NCBI GenBank assembly: GCA_030770425.1
Contig: JASJFT010000242.1
Location: forward strand, 887 to 64,886
Direction: 5' to 3'
DNA: 64,000 nt
Source: Darksidea phi
Taxonomy: Eukaryota; Ascomycota; Dothideomycetes; Pleosporales; Lentitheciaceae
The position numbers and the translations under genes are program-made. Below, one piece after another: positions 45,801-55,813 of this stretch. Below the pieces are notes generated by a model that saw only the letters and a program-made list of their open reading frames with translations, was not told the DNA's origin and did no database searches. The first letter of the stretch is position 1, and each line of letters opens with the position of its first letter.

Positions 45801-48299
45801 ATGGCCGACTCTGATAGAGGAACATTCGAGCGTGGTGGCGAGTTGCTCAACAACACCAAAATGGGCCGAGAACAACGCTGCTTCCAGCTTAGTCGATATC
45901 CTCCTGTATTGAAAATTTTTCCTCCCACACCCCCTCCCGGTCCAGGTCGTCAAAAGGTACCCGCTCCCGTTGCCCTCCTTTTCGCACCCTGGACCCGCGA
46001 AGATAGTCGCCAGGCCATACGTTCGGGGTCCGCAAGACGCCCACCATCTCGCTTGTCCTCAGAGTGGAGCACTGAGAAGCAGTGGCGCTTAGTCTCGGCT
46101 CTAGCGTTGCCCAAAGTGCACTAGGCCTGTGCGTTGCGTTATCTGCAGAACCACAGCACTGCATTTAGCACACTGTGCGGACCTGCACCGCGCATCCTTG
46201 GGGGGCTGCAGATGAGACGACATGAGCGGCACTATGGCTGCGCTCGACCACTGGTTCATATGGGGCAGCCTAGTGTCTGAGTTATAGGTTTTGGTCCTTG
46301 AATGCCCATGGAGATAGGGGCGTTAAGCGCTCGTGCCCTCACTCAACTCGTACTTTACAGGGACTGTTTGGGTGTGGCTTGCTTCCACATCGCAGACCCC
46401 ACTCTCAATATACCAACGGAATCCTTCATGACCAGCATGAGCATACCACATACCCACCTAGATGATCCGAGGTTAGCTTCATGTATCTGATGGAGGTGCT
46501 GCTCATCACACAAGTGGTCAATCACCCCGGCTCCTACCCGCTTGATAGGCGTAGATATGGTGTTGAGTTTTGCATTTGGATTTATAATGAGAGAGGATGT
46601 GATTATTGGATCAAGGGACGGTGTTAGAAGTTTGCATGCACCATGTCGGCCCTCGGTCTTTCGGAAATGCACACGTACGCCTCACGTATGCGTATGCGTC
46701 TGGGTCGTATGATAGGAGCTGAAGAGAAAGTGCGGAGAAGTTAAGCTAGGGGTCTTGGACTGGGTCTTGGGTGCATTAGGTTGATCGGGCAATGACAGCT
46801 GAGGATCACAAACTAGACACCAAGGAGCTGTCATCCACGCAGCAGCCCGTTGCTTGCAAGTTGAGGCTCTCCCCGATAGACCCTGATATGCAGGACCCGG
46901 ATGAGGTTGACGATCAGGGTCTTGATGCGGCTGCTCGCTTCTCTCTTTTCAGATCTCCTGGCAGGACCCCGCATATCAAAGTCGGAGGCTGCTTCGCATG
47001 GAGCCACACATGCACTTGGACGATATGGCTCTCTCTTTCAAGTTCCACTCGGTTTTGGCGGAGTCAGTTCCAGACCTCTCTGACAACCCTGGTCACGATA
47101 TTGTGGGTCTGGAGAAGTGCAGACTTCTCCACGGAGGAACTACGGGTCCCAACAAGTTCTCCAAATCGAGGCCCCTGACTTTTATCGCAGAGCAGCGGGG
47201 ACGGGGTCGTGCGCATCGCAGCACTCCAGATGGAGAACAGTGGAGCATATCCATCACAGACTATAGAGAACAGTGGAGCGGAGCGCAGCGCGGTGGGCTT
47301 TCGCCAGGCGGCAAAAGCATTGACGGGCGACTCCGCTCGCTGCAACCTATGCGGAGTGCCAAGATGAGGGACCCACCCTATTGATGCCGGTATCTGCATA
47401 GTGTAAGGGAGGGGAAGCTCTCCATCCTCCGGCGGCTGGTTAGTGGGAGCTTGGTGAGATGAGGTGCCTCAACAGTGGTGGCGATACTTGGGACCCCTGT
47501 GCTGGCTACGGCATATGAGGCATGCGAAGCCGATCGTGAGAACAAGACGCATGTGGGTGCACCGTATAGACGCCGTAGACGGAACACCCCTCTGGAAGTA
47601 TTACCTCTTTGAGGCAATCTGGTTGCGCAATCCACACGACAAACTATAGCCTGAGCCGATCCATCGGACGCGCCTCCGCAGTGTGGATCCGGGTGTAATG
47701 AAGTGATGGAACGCAACTACACTGCTGTGTGATGACAGACATGTGCTTCGTTTGGGTGCATGGTTAGTCGACGGCAGCAACAAGCACTCTCTCGTCGATC
47801 GCCCTCGAGAGAGGATGTAGCGCTGGGCATTATGCAGTAAGTCGAGGCACGGTCGACCCGGGCTTCAGGCACAATGACGAGCATGCCATGTTACCATCTC
47901 GACGTAACCGCATCACTGCAGGGTAAGCTCCGAATGGGGGCATGCGTCAAGTCTGTGCCACCTCGACCTCATACCAATCGCGTGAAGAGAGGTGGCATCA
48001 GGAGCTGGTACGAGGCTGGTCTACATATCCCGTAGCATCAGAGAGATGAAAACATATTGCGACAAGCTTTCTCAGTGATTACACGCAATAGATGAAGGCA
48101 AAGGCCAAGGTAGTATTGCAGCAGTGCTCTCCCGTGCCTGTGCTACTGCGTCATCCCACCTCGTCTACACCCTTTTCCTTCAAGAACATCGCTCTTTCTA
48201 GTGCATGCTCCCTCTACATCTCCCTCCTCCCTCTAGTAAACTTCCTCTCCACCCGTCCTCCCGCTTTCAAAGTCTAGCACTCCTTCTTTCCCACCGCAC
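39887..48299. other. Long gene-poor, GC-rich block
   Basis: About 8.4 kb without a gene I can support. Open frames of 100-235 codons overlap on all frames and both strands (for example 41280-41777 plus, 43087-43446 minus, 45417-46124 plus), as expected by chance in GC-rich DNA. They are Arg/Ser/Cys-rich with no conserved motif or splice-compatible partner. Visible structure is minor: CT-rich 'ccattctcttccattctctt' at about 40901-40930 and a local duplication of 'agagaacagtggagc' near 47230-47278. The right part holds the 3' flank of the secreted Cys-rich gene; the left part may be a long upstream region of the PP1-subunit gene. Confidence 0.35.
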
Positions 48300-49202
48300 T
48301 CATGCCATCGTAGTCGAAGCCGAAGCCGAAGCCGAAAGCACAGGCGCAGCACTGCTAGTCATCGGCTCCGCTGTTTCTCTAGGCGGACTCAAATCGCACG
48401 GGTGCCGGCCAGTGGGCGGCGTGGGCTGGAAGAGGTTTCCGCACTACAAGCAATGTTCAGCTCAGCAAAAAAGTTCGTATCGTATACCATATATGGTATG
48501 CCAACGGCTGGGGATTATACGTACGGTGCGTGTAGGCGACGGACACCCGCCGTTGAGGTAGTAGCAAATTCTGGAGTGGTTCTCTTCGAAGATGCAGCGC
48601 TGTTTTTTGTTCTTGGGTCAGCCTTCTACGCTTTTTTTTCGGGTCATACGCTTGTTCAATTCCCCATCCTCATCCCTCATTCCCCTTTCTGTTTTTCGAA
48701 TCCTTTTTTTTTTCGTCTAGTTTCTTGCTTTTTACTCTTCCTCCTTTATTTCATCTCCCTCTCTCTACCCGCCCCCCCTCACATCACAAACACAAAAGAA
48801 CTACATCACAGACAGACTCACATTCAACGCATCATATGCATAACACGGATACGCCACCGTCGCCAGATTCGGACACCCACAATTACTCGTAAACACGGGT
48901 ATCGGCTCTGTATGCGGTCTCCGCGTCTTGGTCCTGCTGGTATGCGACGAGGGGGGGAGGTCCGTTGGCAGTGTGGCGGAGCTGGTTATGGGGCTTATGG
49001 GGGAGGTTATCATGGTGGTGTTGGAGGGGAGGGGTAGTGTGGTGTTAGCTGAGGGCAGCGTGGGCAGGGGGATGGTGGTGTTGAGGGTGGTGATTGTCGT
49101 GGCGAGCGTGTCTGCGGGTTTAGAGGGCATGTCGTCTTGGGGCTGTGGGTTCGGCGCTGCTGCTGCGAGGGCCGCGCAGAGGAGGGCCAGTGCGATCTGC
49201 AT
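48300..49202 (-). CDS. Secreted Cys-rich protein with eight-cysteine module (three exons)
   Basis: Exons 49202-48822, 48599-48525 and 48443-48300 join in phase (0,0) to give 199 residues. Introns are 222 bp (gtgagt, with a long pyrimidine/purine-biased tract) and 81 bp (gtacgt). A signal peptide covers residues 1-16 (IALALLCAALAAAA). Residues 20-100 are Thr/Pro/Ser-rich with N-glycosylation sites. The C-terminal module holds eight cysteines at 108, 110, 120, 129, 139, 146, 153 and 168 (NCGCPNLATVAYPC, RCIFEENHSRICYYLNGGC, TCGNLF, RHPC), which would be split or lost without the introns. The end is Ser/Ala-rich with a tcg-gct codon repeat. An even number of cysteines and secretion suggest a disulfide-bonded extracellular protein, possibly an effector-like or cell-wall protein. 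No family recognised. Confidence 0.65.
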
Positions 49203-50909
49203 TCTGGGCGAGGTGGCTGACGGGCGTGGATACGAAACGGTAAGGTGGGAAATGAGTAGACGGCAACACTGCGATGGAACGGCGAGATGGAACGTTTTGA
49301 ACCAACGTTTTTAAACTACCCCATATTGAACTGTTCTGACCTAATTTCCCTCTGCTCCCAGTCATACTGTCGCTACACTAGCACTTTCTCCCTCGTTCCC
49401 CTTTCGCTGCAAAGGTGCCGATGCCACCCTCCGGTATTTCCGTCCGTGCGTCCCTTTCCCCCTCTGCCATATTACACTCGGGACATCGCTCTCGCGAAAC
49501 GATAGGAACAGGTAAAGACGAGTTCCCGTTTTAGGTCTTGTTAGAGGGCAATAATAGTCAACCCCAAACGCGTCGTCGCCTGCTCTGGGATCGGAGACGC
49601 TATTCTTGGAAATGGTGGCAGCATGAAGAGGGAAACGACGGCATGGTGGAGAGGGATATAGAAAGGGTGTTTATGGTGGTCGTATGTGGTTATTGCCTGT
49701 GTTGGCGGCGGAGGGGGTGATTGGTGGATCGGGGGGTGGATAATTTGGCTATTGTGCTGAGCGTAGATTGGACGCGCAGACATGCGAGCAGCCACTGTTT
49801 GCTCCACAGCCTTTCGTGGAGTGGTATAAGGTCAGCGAGGTCTACACTTTGCGCTACGTACGGAGAGTCTGGTGTTGTCGGCTTCGATTGCTCGGACAAC
49901 CGTGCCGAGACGGGAAAGACTATCGTGCCGGCCCTGCAGATATGGAATGCCGAGACGCCCGTAAAGCTGCACGTCGATGCAAGCCAGCTGCGAGATAAGA
50001 CGAGCATGACCTGTCTTTGTTTGGAAATCATGCTCCGATATTATTGAAGGGAGCGCCGTAACCGGCCAGACATGCCAACATCACCAGCCCCTCCTCTCCA
50101 CCACGAAAACTAAGCTGAAGGAGGTGCTCTCGCCCCATAGTGTCACAACTGGCCAGCACCGTCGCGCTTGGCCCCTTCCGTGCTCTGGCTCTCGAGCATG
50201 TGAAACGCTTGACGTAGTGAGCGAGCTTGCCGGCTACGCTGCGGGACGGGATTGCCTCGCTGGAAATCTCTGCGGATCTAGGGTCCAAGGGTCTCGCCAC
50301 GCAGCGCAGGGTGCGACGCACTACGACAATCTAAAAGTTTACAAGTCTGCAGTCGTTGCAGCAGACGTCGGATAGCTTACGAGGGTGGGGAAAGAATGGC
50401 GAGGGGCGAGGGGCGAGGCTCTGATCGAGCGCTTGGGTTGCATGGTGGTTCGGTTAGACAGGACGGGCGTTGAGTAAGTGCTGATAAGCAAGCGGTGTGG
50501 TTAACGAGGGTACTCGGAGGTACATGGAGGTACTTCTGCGATTTGCCCCGCTGTGGCGCTACCCTAGGGTTTATGGCGAGCGGGGTGTGGAATAGGGTTT
50601 CGGCAGGCCGCAGGTTTCTGGGCAATGAGTGTTTGTTGGGATCGGTGAGGATGATCTTTTGGTGTTGAGATTGTCAAAGGCGGGGAAAGGCCGATCGTCG
50701 GTGGGGTTGCATGGTGTGAGTAAGCGGATCATGTGATTGGGCGGATGGAGCTCGGACCCATGACGAAAGTTTGGGGAGGAAGCTATCGACGCTGTCACTT
50801 TTCACGGCTAGTCAAACCCAGCGTCAACAAACCCATCTACGCCGTAAGTTCCACGTGCTGCACAAATCCCAATAGCTCCATCATCTAATACCACTTCACA
50901 GGGACCACA
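49203..50909. other. Divergent intergenic region, secreted Cys-rich gene (-) / BolA gene (+)
   Basis: 1.7 kb with promoters of two divergent genes. A pyrimidine-rich stretch (49360-49460) lies upstream of the secreted protein gene. No exon or repeat could be supported. Confidence 0.35.
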
Positions 50910-51564
50910 ATGGCACCCTCGAGGGCCTTCCTGCGCATCCGCCGCCTCACCTCCGCATACCTTCGAACATCTCTGTCCACCGTGTGTCACCCACGCAGCT
51001 TGCAACCACGCCAATCACCCTGTCCAACAGCCCTACAATCGCGCCCAACAACCCGCAACTTCCCCGCATTTCCCTGCGCGCGGGCATATTCAACGCCCAG
51101 CGCAACGTCACCCGAACCGCCGGATTACCTAAACGAGCTCGAGTTACACATATTCAATAAGGTGAAGGCGGAGCTGGAGCCTGTGAAACTTGAGGTATGA
51201 CGCTTTATTAAAACTGTAGATGGATGGGTGCTGGGGGCAATCCATTCGGCAAAAGCCGTCGTGCGTCGACGCGACCGATCACTGCACCTCGTACAACCCC
51301 GCATCATCGCGTATTATCGCGATTCGCTGCATATGCGCGGATGAAAAGGGAGTGTGCTCGTGCGAGTCGGTAATACGTGCTGACGATTCGCGTGCACAGG
51401 TCCAGGATATCAGTGGTGGATGCGGATCCATGTATGCGCTGGAGATTGAGAGTCCGAAGTTTAAGGGTTTGTCGGTCATCAAGCAGCATAAGATGGTCAA
51501 TGAGGTTTTGAAGGAGGAGATTAAGGGATGGCATGGTGTGCAGTTGAAAACGAAGGCTGCGTAG
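50910..51564 (+). CDS. bol3: Mitochondrial BolA-like protein (Fe-S cluster factor)
   Basis: Exons 50910-51194 and 51400-51564 (205-bp intron, gtatga donor, cacag acceptor, phase 0) give 149 residues. BolA3-type proteins help deliver 4Fe-4S clusters to mitochondrial client enzymes, together with Nfu1 and monothiol glutaredoxin. Residues 1-60 are Arg/Ser/Thr-rich without acids (FLRIRRLTSAYLRTSLST), a mitochondrial presequence. The BolA domain follows: LNELELHIFNKVKAELEP, then DISGGCGSMYALEIES with the cysteine expected at the cluster-binding position, then the helix-strand end HKMVNEVLKEEIKGWHGVQL. The second exon starts exactly where the family continues. The length is as expected for a preprotein. 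Assignment to BOL3 rather than another BolA rests on the presequence and Cys. Confidence 0.88.
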
Positions 51565-52084
51565 TGGGATGAGTGGAGATGGATGTGTATATAATAAGGC
51601 ATGGCTGCTGTAGGATACGTGTATGATGGTATGCGGTGGGAAGGGGTTGGGCAGTCACCATGAGCATATGCGTCGTACATTCCAATATGTAATTTTATTA
51701 TTACATATGGTAATATAGACATACGTCCTACCCCTTGCTCCTGGGTCGCGTCAGATGGCTGAGGGAGCCCCCAGTCAGAATCAATAGCAGTGGGTATGTA
51801 ACCCCTATGAGTGCACATGATTCTAAGCAGATTGGGACAAGCCCTCCTTATAGTCCAGAACTGGCCGACAGGGACCACACTTTAGAGCTAGCGCTGGAGA
51901 AATACGCAGTCACTCTATGTCGGCATCGAACAAGCGCCTATTGTAGTTGCGGATATCCTTCTCAGCGGCGCGATATAGCACTAGCACACAAACGACATAC
52001 TCCCAAATACAACCGCTACATGCCCTAAGCCATACGTGCAATCTCAGCGTGTGACACAAGCGACACTTCCATCATCAACGCCAC
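51565..52084. other. Convergent 3' flanks of BolA and TTI1 genes
   Basis: 520 bp between the two stop codons, with AT-rich patches ('taattttattattacatatg', about 51690-51709) suitable for polyadenylation. No gene supported; the minus frame at 51279-51878 is a shadow of the BolA locus. Confidence 0.4.
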
Positions 52085-55000
52085 TTACACATCCACAAAA
52101 CCCCACGCCTTCCCAGCTTCCGGCATCTTGGCCGGTCCGCCCAACTCCACCGGCATCTCCCACTGCACATCATCCCCCCCAGCCACTCTCCGGCCCTTCT
52201 TGTACAGTCTCAACCATACAGCATCGGCGTTCCTGCAGTCCAGCGCCTTTTTCACCTCGTCCTTCTCAAGAATAGGATCGAGGATGTCTAGAGCATCGTC
52301 GAATAGGGTGTCTTGGACATGGACGTGTTGAGAGATGGCGCAGAGTAGCCGCACAAGAGCGTCCCATATCATGCGCGTGGGCGTGTCGACATAGAGCTCT
52401 GGTCTCGAGAGGGCTATCTCGCTCGAAGCGGGTGAACTGATAACGGTGCTGGCGCTGGTGTTCGACTTGGTGATATTCGAGAGGTCGATAAGGCTCGTGG
52501 TCTTCTTTGTGCTAGTCCTCGCTTTGCCGTTGTCCCTCTTCTTCATCGTGCGTCTATGGATGGATTTGAAAACCTCCCATGCGCCTTCGACGCGACTCTT
52601 CATGAAGTTCTCCGCATACGTGCACATCAAGGCTACAATGTCCAAGGCGTTGGAAACGATGTAAGCTTCCGGATCTTCTAGACGGGGAAGCAAGACTGGC
52701 CACAACGTGTTGATAAGGGGTAGGAAGGAATTTTCATGCTTGGCGAGTGCGGGAATCGTGGTGTGCAGGAGCGAGAGTAGAGATGTTCGGAGAGACGGTG
52801 ATGATGATGTGAGGTAGTGTTGCGTGAGGTCTGAGATCTTGAGCAGGATATCAAAGGTTCTGGGAACGGGCGGTGGGGGATCTTCTGGTGGCTTTTCTTC
52901 TTTGGGTGGTTCTTCCTCTCCTGCTTGGGTGGTTTGCTCTTTGAACTCTTCTTCGCTTAGTTCTTTCCACGGCTTTTGAGGAAATGAGCCCGCGGGTAGT
53001 TCTTTGATATCTTCCTTTTGAGTGAGGAAGTCGGCTTCGAGCTTTCTGATGGTGTTGAAGAAGTCGATGATTTTGGCTGCATTGTCTCGCGTTTCGACTT
53101 CTGGTGTTTGGCCGGAGGTAGCAGTAATGGCAAGCTGTGGCGCTTTGACACCTTCCTCGGCCATCCCCTTCAGTACTGTGAAAAGCAACTCAACCAGTTT
53201 CGGATAACCATGATATCTTTCTAGCGCTCCGAAAATACTACCGACGAGATCATCCAAGTAAGGTAGTAGCGAGGGTCCACATAATCTCATCATCATCAGA
53301 AGGACTTGTGGGGCTTGCGGTGATACATCACCGTAGCTGAGCCTCAGACCGACGGCGTTGACAATGTAATCGACGTTCGCTATGACGAGTTCGCTAGCAC
53401 TGGCATAGTCGCAGGCATCCGCGATGATGTTGAGGCAAGTGATGGCATGACTTCGAAGTCCTGGATTCGCGCTTCCTAGGTGATGGAGAACTGGATACAG
53501 CGTCTCGCTCAGCTCGGCTCGAAAATCTGTTTTATATTTTGTTGCTTGTAGTGCCAATACTTCGAGTGCTAGTGCTGGAAAATGCCAGTGCGAGACTGTG
53601 TCGGTGTCGCGCTGGCTGAGGATAGTCAGTGAATAAGAGTAGAGGTTATCGAGCAGTTCCTCTTGCGGATTTGGGGCGCCGATGTCAATGAAATCATCCA
53701 AGGGAGGGTTGGCTATCATTGTGTCTCGGAGAAGGTTAACCGAGACCCAAAAGCTCGCCAATCTACGCTCTTCACTCCCCGTATCAAGCCCATTGACTAG
53801 GTCGTCCGTTACTGCGACTGCGGTATTCGATTTGGCCAATTCTCCTAGTAGAAGTTTGAATTCTTTCATCATATCTTCCTGCCCTTTCGTGCGAAGTCTC
53901 AGCGGCTCAAAGGACACTGATTTAGCATTGCTAAGCACAAGCTCGCCGTCAAGTGTGGTGTTAGATGCAGTTTCTACCATAGACCCACCTCCCTTTGAGT
54001 CATTCAAAACAGTGAACACTCCGTCGCGGAGGTTGCCTGCTAGGAGGTCATCTACCATGACGTTATCGCCTAGCAGCCGAAGTGTGACTGAGATCTGATG
54101 AATGATTTGTCGTCGTCCTGTATCGTCCTTTGATTGCATCACTCTGGGTAATGAGATTATCCAGCCATGGAGACTTTCGCGCAACAAACCGGATAGCTTG
54201 TCATCTGTCGAAAGCAAACGCTTCAAATCCTTCTCTACTCTGTCATGCGATCCTTCTCGTCCTGCGAGTGTCACCATTGTTTCGATGATCATACCCACGC
54301 AATCACCGAGAGACGTCCGGCACTCCTGTATGATCGTAAGACAAAGGTTAAGTAAAGCTTGTCGGACCTCTGGCTTGTCGTGATTTCGTAGCTTGAGAAT
54401 GTTGGCCAGGGCAATCTTGATCTGCGAAGCAGTTGCTTGCAGCCAGGACGATGAGCGTGCGACTTTGCTGTTGTTTTGAGGAGATTGCGGGCTAGCTTCA
54501 GGCAGATCCTTCGTTTCTCGGTCACTAAGAAGGCGATTGAACACTGTAGAGAGCGATCCCAAACCCCGTTCAAGGACGCGAAAGCTGGCGCGATTGCGGG
54601 TGCTGGGGGTCAAAACTTTCGTCAGTGATGACACTATTCGTGGCAGAAAGCTCGCAAGAGCATCCTTGTCATCGATAGCCGAGACCAGAGATCCTATGGT
54701 AGTAACAGCTTGGAGCTTAACATTGTTCGAGTTGCTGTCTGTAAGGCTGTCGAGAATGACAAGAACAGCCTCTCCTAACGCAGGAATGTTTGCAGTTGCA
54801 GTAAGCTGCTGCTTTCCTTGAGTAGTGCGAGAGATCTCGGTGAATAACTCTCCCATGCACTTGAGGGCCAACGTCTGGAGTTCCTCAGACGATCCGGCTA
54901 TGCCATTCTCAGCAGATGACGGCTTAGCCATGAAGGTGAACAGAATCAGAAGCTGGCCGGAGAGTTCAGGAGCCAGTGATCCTCCCCAGCCGGCTTTAAG

Positions 55001-55327
55001 GAGAACGGAGATGCACTCAAGACAAAGCTCTAGTGCGCGAACAGGCACTGTCCGGGAAATGCGGAGGACCTGGGATATTGGTACGAAGACATATTCGACG
55101 AGTCTTGAATCCAGCACACTGGGCTTGGCGGTCAACGTCCGAAGCGTGCTTGACAAGGCAGTGAGAGCTTTGATCAGATCTGCTCGGGCACTTGGCTGTT
55201 GTGGAAGGCTCGCAGTGGCCTGGAGCACCTCGACACATGCCGGCTTTAGCTGTACAATTGTTAATGAGACAAGGTATTCATACCTAGGCTGGCTGCCTAC
55301 CCGAAGAAATGTCTGCTGTCTCTCCAT
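52085..55327 (-). CDS. tti1: TELO2-interacting protein 1 (Tti1), HEAT-repeat protein
   Basis: Open for 1080 codons, but a 51-bp in-frame intron at 55300-55250 (gtaggc donor, ttaac branch, gtacag acceptor) is likely. Removing it joins MERQQTFLR to LKPACVEVL and gives 1063 residues. Tti1 with Tel2 and Tti2 forms the TTT complex, an Hsp90 co-chaperone that stabilises PIKK kinases (TOR, ATM/Tel1, ATR/Mec1). The whole chain is alpha-helical HEAT-like repeats (e.g. LQTLALKCMGELFTEI, VKLQAVTTIGSLVSAI, PEVRQALLNLCLTIIQEC). The WLQATASQIKIALANIL region and HGWIISLPRVMQS match Tti1 best. An acidic Pro/Glu linker occurs at about residues 795-835 and a basic Lys/Thr patch near 930. The gene is divergent from PDS5. 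Identification rests on overall pattern; other HEAT proteins are a less likely alternative. Confidence 0.82.
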   Translation of the reverse strand: MERQQTFLRVGSQPRYEYLVSLTIVQLKPACVEVLQATASLPQQPSARADLIKALTALSSTLRTLTAKPSVLDSRLVEYVFVPISQVLRISRTVPVRALELCLECISVLLKAGWGGSLAPELSGQLLILFTFMAKPSSAENGIAGSSEELQTLALKCMGELFTEISRTTQGKQQLTATANIPALGEAVLVILDSLTDSNSNNVKLQAVTTIGSLVSAIDDKDALASFLPRIVSSLTKVLTPSTRNRASFRVLERGLGSLSTVFNRLLSDRETKDLPEASPQSPQNNSKVARSSSWLQATASQIKIALANILKLRNHDKPEVRQALLNLCLTIIQECRTSLGDCVGMIIETMVTLAGREGSHDRVEKDLKRLLSTDDKLSGLLRESLHGWIISLPRVMQSKDDTGRRQIIHQISVTLRLLGDNVMVDDLLAGNLRDGVFTVLNDSKGGGSMVETASNTTLDGELVLSNAKSVSFEPLRLRTKGQEDMMKEFKLLLGELAKSNTAVAVTDDLVNGLDTGSEERRLASFWVSVNLLRDTMIANPPLDDFIDIGAPNPQEELLDNLYSYSLTILSQRDTDTVSHWHFPALALEVLALQATKYKTDFRAELSETLYPVLHHLGSANPGLRSHAITCLNIIADACDYASASELVIANVDYIVNAVGLRLSYGDVSPQAPQVLLMMMRLCGPSLLPYLDDLVGSIFGALERYHGYPKLVELLFTVLKGMAEEGVKAPQLAITATSGQTPEVETRDNAAKIIDFFNTIRKLEADFLTQKEDIKELPAGSFPQKPWKELSEEEFKEQTTQAGEEEPPKEEKPPEDPPPPVPRTFDILLKISDLTQHYLTSSSPSLRTSLLSLLHTTIPALAKHENSFLPLINTLWPVLLPRLEDPEAYIVSNALDIVALMCTYAENFMKSRVEGAWEVFKSIHRRTMKKRDNGKARTSTKKTTSLIDLSNITKSNTSASTVISSPASSEIALSRPELYVDTPTRMIWDALVRLLCAISQHVHVQDTLFDDALDILDPILEKDEVKKALDCRNADAVWLRLYKKGRRVAGGDDVQWEMPVELGGPAKMPEAGKAWGFVDV

Positions 55328-55813
55328 GGCTTTATGATATGAGTCTACTGGGCGGAAATGTGACGACTATATAGCCATATGGAGATGCAGCGGTCGCCTG
55401 GTTGGGATTAAGATAGTGAATGCTTCAGCGGCGGGATCCGGAGCTTGAGTAAGCGCGGGTACCTTCACGAGTTGCATTGTCCACGGAGAACCGGATTATT
55501 GCCGGACATGTTGCACTTCCAAAGCTTGGGTGTGTACAAGTGAGAGGCGACATGCTTGAGGTGAAAGAGTCGGGATGACTAAGGCAGTCGGGCGGCGACG
55601 GCGCGTCGGTCTAAGCGCGTTTCCTTCGTTGAAGCTCACCTCCAGCCCATGCCTAACGCCGTCATCACCCACCACCACCGCGAAAGCTCGCGCACCACGA
55701 CAGGCCGCCGTCGTGCAATTGCTGTATCGACGCGCAGCTGAAGCCGCCTAAACCGCATCGACTCACCTACTGCGACACCGACACACGCGACGCTGCACGC
55801 GCAGCCACGCGAA
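55328..55813. promoter_or_regulatory. Bidirectional promoter region, TTI1 (-) / PDS5 (+)
   Basis: 486 bp between two divergent start codons; both promoters must lie here. No TATA box was seen close to either ATG, as is usual for housekeeping genes. The half nearer PDS5 is GC-rich (repeated 'cgcgac/gcgacg'-type words, 55590-55810) and may include a transcribed leader. Confidence 0.5.

Noticed and set aside
45417..46124. 235-codon open frame on plus strand
   Set aside because: Arg/Ser/Pro-rich random texture, no domain, overlapping frames on the other strand of similar length; expected by chance in GC-rich DNA.
46792..47384. Two overlapping plus-strand frames of 128 codons each
   Set aside because: The start of the first looks protein-like, but no splice join gives a coherent product and no family is recognised.
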